Below, in pieces: positions 7,842 to 15,899 of a stretch of DNA of 48,586 nt (the first letter of the stretch is position 1; each line of letters starts with the position of its first letter). The notes under the pieces were generated by a model that saw only the letters and a list, made by a program, of their open reading frames with translations, was not told the origin of the DNA and did not search any database. The position numbers were made by a program, and so were the translations under genes. Source of the stretch: Ktedonobacteraceae bacterium (lineage in GTDB: Bacteria; Chloroflexota; Ktedonobacteria; Ktedonobacterales; Ktedonobacteraceae); assembly GCA_014896635.1 (NCBI GenBank), contig JADBKA010000004.1:1-48586 (forward strand), written 5' to 3'.

Positions 7842-10211
7842 ATGGCGAGCGAAGTACAGATGCATCATGGCCTGGGTGAGGCATATAAGCGCAAAGAAGA
7901 TGCGCGATTCATTCGCGGGCAGGGAAATTATGTGGATGACGTGCAACTGCCCGGCATGCTCTACGGAGACATTGTGCGCAGTTCCTATGCGCATGCCCTG
8001 ATCAAGAGTATTGATATCAGCGAAGCGATGCAGGTACCGGGCGTGGTAGCCGTGATTACCGGCAAGGACCTGGAGGCGGCGGGCCTGGCCTGGATGCCGA
8101 CGCTTTCTGCCGATATGGAGATGGTGCTGGCGGTTGATCGTGTGTTGTATCAGATGCAGGAGGTGGCATTTGTCGTAGCTACCAGTCGGTACGCTGCTGC
8201 CGATGGAGCTGCCGCTGTGCAGGTTGACTATGAGCCGTTGCCGGTCGTTATTGATCCAAAGAAGGCGCTGGCTCCTGACGCGCCGCTGCTGCGTCCCGAT
8301 AAGAAAGAGAAGCAGCCGACGAACCAGATCTATCACTGGGAAACGGGTGAGGCAGAGGCGACCGCTGCTGCTTTTGCCGAAGCTGAGAAGAATGGTGTGG
8401 TGATCAGGCAGGATCTCTATGTGCCGCGCATTCATCCCGCGCCGATAGAGACCTGCGGCTGCGTCGCGCACTATCAGTCGGCGACAGGAAAGCTGACGGT
8501 CTGGATGACCTCGCAGGCGCCGCACGCGCATCGCACCCTGTTCGCGCTGGTAGCGGGCCTGCCGGAGCATCGTATCCGCATTATCTCGCCCGACGTCGGT
8601 GGCGGTTTTGGCAACAAAGTGCCGATCTATCCGGGCTATGTCTGTGCGGTAGTTGCCGCGATCAAGACCGGTAAGCCCGTCAAGTGGATTGAGGACCGTT
8701 CAGAAAATCTGAGCAGTACAGGTTTTGCCCGTGACTATCACATTCATGCCGAGATCGCGGCTGACAAAAATGGCACAGTGCATGCGCTGCGCGTGCATAC
8801 GCTGGCAGATCATGGCGCCTTTGATGCTGCGGCGCAGCCGACAAAGTTTCCTGCCGGTCTCTTCCACATCTGCACGGGATCGTACGACTTCAAGCATGCC
8901 TTTGTCGATGTGGACGCTGTGCATACCAATAAGGCGCCTGGCGGAATCGCCTACCGCTGCTCCTTCCGCGTCACAGAAGCCTCATATCTGATAGAGCGCA
9001 TGATGGATACGCTGGCGCACGACCTGGGCAAAGACCCGGCGCAGCTACGCCTGCAAAACTTCATCAGGCCGGAGCAGTTTCCTTATCGTTCGGCGTTGAA
9101 CTGGACCTATGACAGCGGCAACTACGAAGGCTCATTGCGCCTGGCGATGGAGAAAATTGGCTATGATGAATTGCGCAAGGAGCAGGCAGAGAAGCGTGCG
9201 CGCGGCGAACTGATGGGCATAGGCATCTCGACCTTTACCGAAATCGTCGGAGCCGGACCCGGCAAACACTTCGACATTGCCGGCATCCAGATGTTTGATA
9301 GCTGCGAAGTGCGTGTGCATCCCACCGGCAAGGTACTGGCGCGGATCGGCGCGCAGACGCAAGGTCAGGGACATGAAACGACCTTTGCCCAGATCATCGC
9401 GGCGGAACTGGGACTATCGCCGGATGACGTTGATGTAGAGCACGGCGATACCGATACCGCGCCCTACGGTCTGGGGACGTATGCCAGCCGCAGTACACCG
9501 GTCGCGGGCGCGGCAACGGCACTGGCTGCGCGCAAGGTACGCGACAAAGCCAGGAAGATCGCAGCCTATCTGCTGGAAGTGAGTGAGGAAGATCTGGAAT
9601 GGGAGCCGGGACGTTTCTTCGTCAAAGGCGCACCCGGCCGGGGCAAAACCATTCAGGAGCTGGCGTTTGCCGCCTATACCAATTGTCCCCCGTTCCTGGA
9701 GCCGGGCCTGGAGGCGGTCGATTACTACGATCCGCCCAATCTCACCTATCCTTTCGGAGCCTACATCTGCGTCGTCGATATTGATCGTGGGACGGGGATG
9801 GTGCATATTCGGCGCTTTGTCGCCGTCGATGACTGTGGCACGGTCATCAATCCAATGGTGGTTGAGGGGCAGGTACACGGCGGATTGACGCAGGGGCTGG
9901 CTCCGGCGATGTACGAAGAGCTGGCGTATGACGAGGATGGCAATATCCTGGGCGGCAACTTCCAGGATTACCTGATCCCGACCGCGATGGAAACGCCGCG
10001 CTGGGAGACCGACAGGACAGTCACGCCCTCACCACACCATCCGATAGGCGCAAAAGGCGTTGGCGAATCACCGACAGTAGGCGCGCCACAGGCAATAGTC
10101 AACGCCGTTGTTGATGCGCTGGCACATGTGGGAGTGCGCCACATCGACATGCCGCTGACCCCCTGGAAAGTGTGGAACGTTCTGAAAGAAAAAGGTCTGA
10201 CTGTGGACTGA
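7842..10211 (+). CDS. coxL: aerobic CO dehydrogenase, molybdenum-copper large subunit (form I)
   Basis: The catalytic subunit (789 residues) oxidises CO plus water to CO2 at a Mo-S-Cu centre bound to molybdopterin cytosine dinucleotide. The form I signature AYRCSFR lies at 370-376, and C373 is the ligand that holds copper. The form II proteins of uncertain function have a different loop (AYRGAGR). The catalytic glutamate is E742 in GAKGVGES, and the molybdopterin loop DVGGGFGNK is at 251-259. No key residue is missing. This makes true CO oxidation, at high or trace concentrations, well supported by sequence and family knowledge. GGGAG precedes the ATG. Confidence 0.97.
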   Translation: MASEVQMHHGLGEAYKRKEDARFIRGQGNYVDDVQLPGMLYGDIVRSSYAHALIKSIDISEAMQVPGVVAVITGKDLEAAGLAWMPTLSADMEMVLAVDRVLYQMQEVAFVVATSRYAAADGAAAVQVDYEPLPVVIDPKKALAPDAPLLRPDKKEKQPTNQIYHWETGEAEATAAAFAEAEKNGVVIRQDLYVPRIHPAPIETCGCVAHYQSATGKLTVWMTSQAPHAHRTLFALVAGLPEHRIRIISPDVGGGFGNKVPIYPGYVCAVVAAIKTGKPVKWIEDRSENLSSTGFARDYHIHAEIAADKNGTVHALRVHTLADHGAFDAAAQPTKFPAGLFHICTGSYDFKHAFVDVDAVHTNKAPGGIAYRCSFRVTEASYLIERMMDTLAHDLGKDPAQLRLQNFIRPEQFPYRSALNWTYDSGNYEGSLRLAMEKIGYDELRKEQAEKRARGELMGIGISTFTEIVGAGPGKHFDIAGIQMFDSCEVRVHPTGKVLARIGAQTQGQGHETTFAQIIAAELGLSPDDVDVEHGDTDTAPYGLGTYASRSTPVAGAATALAARKVRDKARKIAAYLLEVSEEDLEWEPGRFFVKGAPGRGKTIQELAFAAYTNCPPFLEPGLEAVDYYDPPNLTYPFGAYICVVDIDRGTGMVHIRRFVAVDDCGTVINPMVVEGQVHGGLTQGLAPAMYEELAYDEDGNILGGNFQDYLIPTAMETPRWETDRTVTPSPHHPIGAKGVGESPTVGAPQAIVNAVVDALAHVGVRHIDMPLTPWKVWNVLKEKGLTVD

Positions 10212-10344
10212 CGCCGGGCTGCGAACTAACTCAGATTGACTCGGACAGACCCGGACGGACCTGACGATCTCTCAGAGCTTCTGGGCGATGTGACTGCCTC
10301 AGAGGAGAATGCACATCGCCCGGCGGCTCTGTGTGGAGGCTACT

Positions 10345-11331
10345 ATGCCTGATATGCGTTCACTGCTAGAGCTTGAGTACCGGCTGATGCAGGCCGGAAA
10401 ACCGTTTGTTGTTGCAATAGTCGTAAGATGCCTGCGTCCTGCGTCTGCGAAACCGGGGGCCAGGGCCGTTGTCGAGGCTGATGGACGAGTAACCGGATGG
10501 GTTGGCGGGAGTTGCACACAGCCCGTTGTGGTGCGTGAGGCGCTGCGTGCGCTGCAAGAAGGCGATAATCCCTACCTGCTGCGTCTTGGTATCCCCGGCA
10601 GTGAAGACGTAGACGCACATCGTGAAGTGCGCGCCTTTCCCATGACCTGTGCCAGCGGGGGGGCGCTGGAGATCTATATGGAGCCGCACTTGCCGCAACC
10701 TCTACTCGTGCTTGTCGGCGATTCGCCTGTGGGGACCGCCCTGGACCGGCTCGCCTCTGTTCTTGATTTTGCGGTTGTTCACCTGAATCAGGCCGATTTG
10801 CAAAAAGTGCCGGTGGATCAGCGTACAGCGATTATCGTGGCAACGCATGGAGAATATGACGAGGATGTGCTTGAGCAGGCGCTGCGGAGTCCGGCGGCAT
10901 ATGTGGGCATGGTGGGGAGCCGGCGCCGCGCCGAGGCATGTCGTGCTTACTTGCGCGAGTCCGGTCTGGAGGAGCAGCAGATTGCGCGCCTACGCGCGCC
11001 GGCAGGTCTGGATATCGGTGCGCTCACCCCGGAGGAGATCGCGGCGAGCATCCTGGCCGAGCTGGTGCAGATACGCAGACAACGTAGGCAACTCCCTGCA
11101 ACTCCTGTAACGGCGGTGTCCAATGAGCATACCGCTGTTGAAGAACAGCACTCCACTGCTCAGACGATTCATGAAACTGCTGTTGATCCTGTGTGTGGCA
11201 TGACGGTCGAAATAGCCGGTGCGCGGCATCATGTTACTTATGATGGCAGCGAGTTCTATTTCTGCTGCCCGGCATGTAAACGCTTATTTGAGCGCAATCC
11301 ACAGGAGTATCTTGTACGGAACGAAAGGTGA
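10345..11331 (+). CDS. XdhC/CoxF-type molybdenum-enzyme maturation factor with C-terminal YHS domain
   Basis: A 328-residue protein. The N-terminal XdhC/CoxI domain has the GWVGGSCTQP motif (51-60). A Rossmann-like domain follows, with LVLVGDSPVGTAL (121-133) and AAYVGMVGSRRRAEACR (184-200). Relatives in this family mature molybdenum hydroxylases, for example by handling the cofactor and its terminal sulfur. A linker of about 30 residues leads to a YHS domain (281-324): DPVCGMTV, Y299, then FCCPACK with C307, C308 and C311. YHS domains are metal-binding and occur in copper ATPases, so the fusion could link maturation with copper supply (inference). The ATG at 10345 has GGAGG seven bases upstream. 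An in-frame ATG at 10309 is possible but its ribosome site is too close. Confidence 0.88.
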   Translation: MPDMRSLLELEYRLMQAGKPFVVAIVVRCLRPASAKPGARAVVEADGRVTGWVGGSCTQPVVVREALRALQEGDNPYLLRLGIPGSEDVDAHREVRAFPMTCASGGALEIYMEPHLPQPLLVLVGDSPVGTALDRLASVLDFAVVHLNQADLQKVPVDQRTAIIVATHGEYDEDVLEQALRSPAAYVGMVGSRRRAEACRAYLRESGLEEQQIARLRAPAGLDIGALTPEEIAASILAELVQIRRQRRQLPATPVTAVSNEHTAVEEQHSTAQTIHETAVDPVCGMTVEIAGARHHVTYDGSEFYFCCPACKRLFERNPQEYLVRNER

Positions 11332-11339
11332 AAAGCTTC

Positions 11340-11804
11340 ATGGAATTTTCAGGATCTCAGACTATTGCGGTTTCCATTGAGAAAGTATGGGCGTATCTAC
11401 TGGATGTGAATAAAGTGGCGACCTGTGCGCCCGGTTTTCAAAGCCTGCAAGAGCTGGAGCCGGAGCGCTGGAAGGCGGTTATTGCAGTGGGGGTAGGACC
11501 TGTCAAGGCAAAGTTTACGCTGGATGTGACGCGCCCGCAGATGCATGAGCCGGATCATATGATAGTGAAGGCACGAGGAAAAGCTCCAGGGAGTGCAGTC
11601 GAAATGGAAGGAAATATGAATCTTATTGCGGAGGGGGCAGAGCAGACACGCATGGACTGGAGCGCGTCTGTTGTGGTGAGCGGTACTCTTGCCAGTGTCG
11701 GAGCGCGCCTCATGAGCAGCACAGCCGAGAAGCTCACGGGGCAATTCTTCGATTGTCTGAAAACGAAACTGCTGGCGGCCACTGCCGCAGAGGCGAGTAG
11801 TTGA
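11340..11804 (+). CDS. coxG: CoxG-type SRPBCC protein, CO dehydrogenase membrane-recruitment factor
   Basis: A 154-residue START/Bet v 1-fold (SRPBCC) protein. CoxG proteins bind a lipophilic partner such as quinone and help anchor or couple CO dehydrogenase to the membrane. Typical features are the opening MEFSGSQTIAVSIEKVWAYL, then D-V-N-K-V-A-T-C-A-P-G and the WKAVIAVGVGPVKAKF strand pair. The sequence ends with a hydrophilic tail instead of a long hydrophobic anchor. The ATG at 11340 is preferred because AAAGGTG lies upstream. A GTG at 11328, overlapping the previous stop, would add four residues. The gene closes the cox operon, and 45 bases later an insertion sequence begins. Confidence 0.88.
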   Translation: MEFSGSQTIAVSIEKVWAYLLDVNKVATCAPGFQSLQELEPERWKAVIAVGVGPVKAKFTLDVTRPQMHEPDHMIVKARGKAPGSAVEMEGNMNLIAEGAEQTRMDWSASVVVSGTLASVGARLMSSTAEKLTGQFFDCLKTKLLAATAAEASS

Positions 11805-11840
11805 GCGCGACTCTGTTGTGATATATCGAGTGTGCTAAAT

Positions 11841-11849
11841 GCCCTGACG
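11841..11849. repeat. target-site duplication, left copy
   Basis: GCCCTGACG directly abuts the left inverted repeat of the insertion element and is repeated exactly at 13325-13333. This is the expected footprint of transposition. Confidence 0.9.
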
Positions 11850-13324
11850 CACCTACTCCAACAAATAGAGTTTGCCAGCTTTAAGTCTGACGAGGCCAAA
11901 TGTTCTCTTGGCCCCAGTGCCTTTGGTCTGGGAACGATAGCGGACCATCTCCCGAGGTTGCATCGCCTCGGGAGGCGGAGGGACGACCCAGGAGGGATCG
12001 ATCCAAGGGACCTCGATGCGATGGCGAGTCGAGGGACGAATCAGACCGAGTTCGCGTCCAAAGCGCACGGCGTATTCCAAGGGAGTCAGTCCACGCGAGA
12101 GCCAGCCAGGAGTCAGGCGTACCAGCAAATCAAGGGAGACCTCAAAGACCTCCACGCCTGCCTGGCCGGCAATCTCCACCTGGAGAGCATGGTACACCTG
12201 AGCCAGAATCAGACAGCACCACAGTTGGACTTGCACGACCGCCCCTTTCGCGCTCCACAAGTGATGCAGGTTGAGATGATCTTTGATCGCTCGGAAGGCC
12301 AGTTCGATATCCCATCTGCGCGCATATAATTTGACGATGTCTGAGAGCGGCAACAGATGAGGGTCAAGCACATTGGTCAGATAGCGATAATGCTGGCCAT
12401 GGAGCCAGAATTGGACCAGGCGCACAGGATAACGGGCCTGGTTGTTCTGATCGGCTCCCAAGTAAATGATCGCATCGAGCACTCCATCAGCTTGATAACA
12501 GATGTGAGACACCTGATAGCTCGCCTGGTGGGCGTACCGGCTGATCCACCAGATCCCTCGGCTGGAAAGCTGATCAAAGAAAGCAAAGCTGAAATAGCCA
12601 CGATCAAAGAGCAACAAGGTGCCCGCTTGCACGCGTTCCACCAGTATCTGAACATGCGTCTTGCAGTGATCGAGAGCGTTTGGCCAGTAATCGACACGCA
12701 CCCATTGTTGCAGGCGCACATCAAACAAGGCACTGATTTGGCCCGCGAGGAGGCGCGCATCTCCCTGCGCCAGCATGCGCAACCAGGGCAGAAAGCGCGA
12801 CAGGCGATCAAGCGTGCTGGCATCAGCGGCGTAGACCGCAGTGGCCCATGGGGCGAGGTGACGATCCTCCCAGGGAGCCAGACGCCTCCGCAGCCAGGCG
12901 CTCACGTGGTCAAAGAGCCATTGCAGCGGCATTGCTGCTCGCTCAATGCGGTTGTAAATCGCCTGATCACTCACTTTCACCGGGGCAAAGCTGCCCAGGC
13001 GTTCCGAGCCAATCAGCCGCCATACCTCCAATTGCGCGTTCCAGCCACGCAGAAAGCAGAGCATGATCGCCAGGCACAGGTGGCTCCAATTGACTGTGGC
13101 AGGCCGGCCCGCACGCTTTTTGGCTGGACTACACAGGTCTTGACAACTTTGTTCAAAGACCTGGAGGAGTTGCTTCTCATTGGGCCTGGGCCACGCTGGT
13201 GCTTGTTGGGATACGCTATCATTGGTCATGGGAGGTTTCCTTTCTTCGTGTTTTCATCTGGAAGAAAGTATCCTCTTCTTTTTCTGCTCTCACAACCCCC
13301 TTTCGGAATTTGTTGGAGTAGGTG
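11850..13324 (-). mobile_element. complete IS4-family insertion sequence
   Basis: A 1475-bp element bounded by perfect 17-bp terminal inverted repeats, CACCTACTCCAACAAAT at 11850-11866 and its complement at 13308-13324. It carries one transposase gene on the minus strand, and that gene's stop codon lies inside the left terminal repeat. The exact 9-bp direct repeats on both sides and the intact reading frame point to a recent, probably still mobile, insertion. It landed between coxG and the CstA-family gene without breaking either. It could separate what was once one transcription unit. Confidence 0.95.
11853..13229 (-). CDS. IS4-family transposase
   Basis: A 458-residue DDE transposase. The catalytic core is recognisable as YAADASTLDRL (first Asp), LLFDRGYFSFAFFDQL (second Asp) and the YREK-like RRWDIELAFRAIKDHL (Glu). 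The long beta-strand insertion typical of IS4 lies between the second Asp and the Glu. The N-terminal part has the RAGRPATVNWSHLCLAIM region that begins many such proteins. No frameshift or internal stop is seen, so the enzyme should be functional. AAAGGA lies upstream of the ATG, itself inside the element near its right end. The strand is opposite to the flanking cox and cstA genes. Confidence 0.95.
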   Translation of the reverse strand: MTNDSVSQQAPAWPRPNEKQLLQVFEQSCQDLCSPAKKRAGRPATVNWSHLCLAIMLCFLRGWNAQLEVWRLIGSERLGSFAPVKVSDQAIYNRIERAAMPLQWLFDHVSAWLRRRLAPWEDRHLAPWATAVYAADASTLDRLSRFLPWLRMLAQGDARLLAGQISALFDVRLQQWVRVDYWPNALDHCKTHVQILVERVQAGTLLLFDRGYFSFAFFDQLSSRGIWWISRYAHQASYQVSHICYQADGVLDAIIYLGADQNNQARYPVRLVQFWLHGQHYRYLTNVLDPHLLPLSDIVKLYARRWDIELAFRAIKDHLNLHHLWSAKGAVVQVQLWCCLILAQVYHALQVEIAGQAGVEVFEVSLDLLVRLTPGWLSRGLTPLEYAVRFGRELGLIRPSTRHRIEVPWIDPSWVVPPPPEAMQPREMVRYRSQTKGTGAKRTFGLVRLKAGKLYLLE

Positions 13325-13333
13325 GCCCTGACG
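13325..13333. repeat. target-site duplication, right copy
   Basis: GCCCTGACG follows the right inverted repeat directly and matches 11841-11849 exactly. Confidence 0.9.
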
Positions 13334-13675
13334 GGATAGAGCGGCGCCTCTTGTAGAGAAGCTTTCTGTATGGTATGCTTAAAGTGAGATAGGTTATTTT
13401 GCCTGCTCTGTCCGGTAGGTGTGGGCTTTACACTTTAGCTATTTCTTTCTCCCTCATGTTCGTGCTCACCACTGCAACACCAGCAAGAGAAGGGCAAAAA
13501 CAAACGGGCCTTTACTCCTTTTCCAGAGAATGGGGTGCTGCACTGAAGCAGTGGAGAGTATGAGACGATGGGGAGCTGATGTGTTCGGGTGGGTGGACGA
13601 CGACGGTATCCTGCAAGGTCCGTGTGTGCGGTGCAGGTACAAAGATGTTCCATAGAACCGTAGGAGGAATGTAAC
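13334..13675. other. intergenic region before the CstA-family gene
   Basis: About 340 bases with no convincing gene. A 78-codon open frame at 13419-13655 has a Cys/Arg-rich, low-complexity look and no ribosome site. It is not called. TTTACA at about 13428 could be a -35 element but has no good partner. The region must hold the promoter of the downstream gene, because the insertion element separates it from the cox operon. A strong AGGAGG lies at its right end. Confidence 0.5.
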
Positions 13676-15457
13676 ATGTCGTCACCTTTCTGGTTTGTCC
13701 TGCTGGCGCTGATCTGTTATTTTATTGCGTACCGCGTCTATGGTAGATGGTATGACCGGGCGGTCTGGAAGCCTGATCGCAGTCGTACCACGCCGGCCCA
13801 CATGTACGCTGACGGGGTGGAATACTTTCCTGTCAGCAAGTATGTGCTCTGGGGCTATCAGTTCAAGAGTGTTGCTGCGCTCGGCCCGGTGCTTGGTCCC
13901 TTTATTGCCATTCAGTTTGGCTGGCTACCTGCCCTCATCTGGATCGTACTTGGTAACTTTTTCATTGGCTGGCTCCAGGATTACGGCGCGATCATGGTCT
14001 CGATCCGTAACCAGGGGCGCTCGTTCGGGCCAATCAGCTACGAGTTCACCGGGGCCGGTGGGCGCAACACGCTGCTCGGTTTTATCCTGGTGTATCTCCT
14101 GATTATCTCAGCCACTTTTATCTTCCTGATCGCGCTGTTCTGGAAGATCTTCCCCGGCACGCCGGTGGCCACGCTGGGCGTGTTGATCACAGGCATCGTT
14201 GTGGGTCAGTTGCTCTACCGGGTGAAGATGAACATTGGCCTGGTCACGGTGATCGCGCTGGCTCTGCTGGTGCTCAGCATTGTAGCCGGCAACTTCCTGC
14301 AAGTTCCGGCCAGCTTCAATACTGCGCTTGGTGGCTGGTCGATCCCGTTCTGGGCGCTGATCTGCTGCATTGTGCTCTACCTCGGCTCTGTACTGCCGCT
14401 GCCCACGTTTATCCAGCCAATCAACTTTGTTTCCTTCTTCCCGACCTTCCTGGCGGTCATCCTGATCCTGATTGGTGCGCTGGTCTCCCCGCTAACGGGC
14501 ATCACCATTCACCAGCCGGCGGTGGTGAGCTGGTATGCTAACAATCTTGGTCCTATCTGGCCGATTCTCTTCGTCGCCATTGCCTGCGGAGCTATCTCCG
14601 GCTGGCACAGCCTGGTGAGCAGCTCCAGTACATCCAAGCAACTTGATGTCGAGACCGATGCCTACCCCATTGGCGCCGGGGCCATGCTCTCCGAAGGACT
14701 GCTGGCGCTGGCCTCGCTGGCAGCGTATGTAGTGGTAGCGAAGGCGAGCAGCCTGGGTAATGTGGGTGCCTGGGTAAGCGGGGCGGTGAGCCTGACCAGC
14801 CCGTTCCTCGGTGGCGCCGGATCTGCAAGCTTTTTGCAGGTCTACTTTGGCCTTGCGCTCATCCTCTTTGCCATCACCGTGCAGGCGCTGGTCACGCGCT
14901 TCTGGCGACTAGTCTCGGCGGAAATCGTCGGTGAAGGAGCATTGCGCGTCTTCGGTCAGAAGCATGTCGCTACCTTTGTGGGCCTGCTTATTCCGTTTGC
15001 CTTTGCTGTGACGGGGAGCTGGTGGAATCTCTGGCTGTACTTTGGCGGCGCCAACCAGTTGATGGCGGCGCTGGCGCTCTGGCTGATCAGCATTCACCTG
15101 GTGCGCACGCGCGCGCCCAGCCTCTTCACCCTCATTCCAGCTATCTTCATGACGATCACCACGCTCGCGGCTATCGGCTTTGAGGCTTACTACTTCCTGA
15201 ATGCGGTGTTAGTGGGCAAGCCGCTGTTCTCGACCACACCCGGCACGCCGTTGAGTGCGCCATCGCTTGAAAAGATGAGTCCAGAAGCTGTGACGGAAAA
15301 TCTGGTGTTCAACGGCATCTTCTTCGTCGTAGGGATTGTGCTGTTCGTGCTTGGCCTGCGCATGGCCTGGCTCGTCTTGCAGTCGTATCTGCGCTCGCGT
15401 CCGGCAGCGCCTGAAGCTCCTGCCGGAGTGCAGCAGGCTCCCGGCGCCGGCGACTGA
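13676..15457 (+). CDS. cstA: CstA-family carbon starvation/pyruvate-type transporter
   Basis: A polytopic inner-membrane protein of 593 residues with roughly 14-16 hydrophobic segments. It has the N-terminal CstA domain: FIAYRVYGRWYDRAVW near the start, DGVEYFPVSKYVLWGYQFKS, then GPVLGPFIA and a GWLQDYGAIMVSIRNQG segment. Members import pyruvate or peptides during carbon limitation. The C-terminus carries a short Pro/Ala-rich tail (RPAAPEAPAG). Length is somewhat below the E. coli protein. A following small gene starts 95 bases after the stop and the ATPase genes continue in the same direction, so it may head their operon. Whether it serves the CO-oxidising physiology or is a bystander is unknown. 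CO-driven growth often coincides with carbon starvation. Confidence 0.93.
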   Translation: MSSPFWFVLLALICYFIAYRVYGRWYDRAVWKPDRSRTTPAHMYADGVEYFPVSKYVLWGYQFKSVAALGPVLGPFIAIQFGWLPALIWIVLGNFFIGWLQDYGAIMVSIRNQGRSFGPISYEFTGAGGRNTLLGFILVYLLIISATFIFLIALFWKIFPGTPVATLGVLITGIVVGQLLYRVKMNIGLVTVIALALLVLSIVAGNFLQVPASFNTALGGWSIPFWALICCIVLYLGSVLPLPTFIQPINFVSFFPTFLAVILILIGALVSPLTGITIHQPAVVSWYANNLGPIWPILFVAIACGAISGWHSLVSSSSTSKQLDVETDAYPIGAGAMLSEGLLALASLAAYVVVAKASSLGNVGAWVSGAVSLTSPFLGGAGSASFLQVYFGLALILFAITVQALVTRFWRLVSAEIVGEGALRVFGQKHVATFVGLLIPFAFAVTGSWWNLWLYFGGANQLMAALALWLISIHLVRTRAPSLFTLIPAIFMTITTLAAIGFEAYYFLNAVLVGKPLFSTTPGTPLSAPSLEKMSPEAVTENLVFNGIFFVVGIVLFVLGLRMAWLVLQSYLRSRPAAPEAPAGVQQAPGAGD

Positions 15458-15552
15458 TGGTGTGCTACGTTCAGACGGATACTCGTAGTGCGTTCAATAT
15501 ATGCGGGGCTGGCAGGCTGCCAGCCCGCATGTCTCAGAGGAGAGCAATCGCA

Positions 15553-15867
15553 ATGTCAGAAGAGAAAAATCATCACGATCAAGAGCAGCCAGTAGAGGCG
15601 AAGCAAGCACCGCGCAAAGGAGGACTGCGCGAGATGCTCAAAGGTGTGCTCTATGGTATGGCCTCGCACGGCCAGGTTACGGCCACACTGCGCACCCGCA
15701 TGTATATGGAGCATCTCTTTATGTTCATCACGCTGGGAGATATGCTCGGTATCCCGGTGCTGCCGCCGTATTACTCCCTGCAACTCCTGCCTTATGCCGT
15801 TCCGAATGTGGAGACCTGGAAGCAGCGGGTGTTCCGTGAGCGCGATTTCACGGATGCGATCTACTAA
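15553..15867 (+). CDS. small uncharacterised protein, paralogue of the 19575-19922 product
   Basis: A 104-residue protein that I do not recognise. A charged Gln/Glu/Lys-rich head (1-25) is followed by a conserved-looking core: MEHLFMFITLGDMLGIPVLP, then SLQLLPYAVP and WKQRVFRERD. Its second half aligns without gaps to the protein encoded at 19575-19922, sharing G-(D/E)-(M/L)-L-G-(I/L)-P, L-(Q/R)-LLPY and WKQR. The core has hydrophobic stretches but no clear full membrane helix. The ATG at 15553 has GAGGAGA upstream, and an in-frame ATG at 15457 lacks one. It lies directly before two ArsA-like ATPase genes, so it is likely a partner or cargo of them. Confidence 0.8.
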   Translation: MSEEKNHHDQEQPVEAKQAPRKGGLREMLKGVLYGMASHGQVTATLRTRMYMEHLFMFITLGDMLGIPVLPPYYSLQLLPYAVPNVETWKQRVFRERDFTDAIY

Positions 15868-15899
15868 AGCGGAGAGAAAGGAGAGGTCAGGAGAATATC

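Noticed and set aside
7836..8570. A long minus-strand frame opposite coxL
   Set aside because: It is a shadow of coxL codon bias, with Arg/His-rich low-complexity translation and no ribosome site. Similar antisense frames opposite mtnP (34137-34952) and other genes were dropped for the same reason.
13419..13655. A 78-codon frame before the CstA-family gene
   Set aside because: No ribosome site, no family resemblance and unusual composition.
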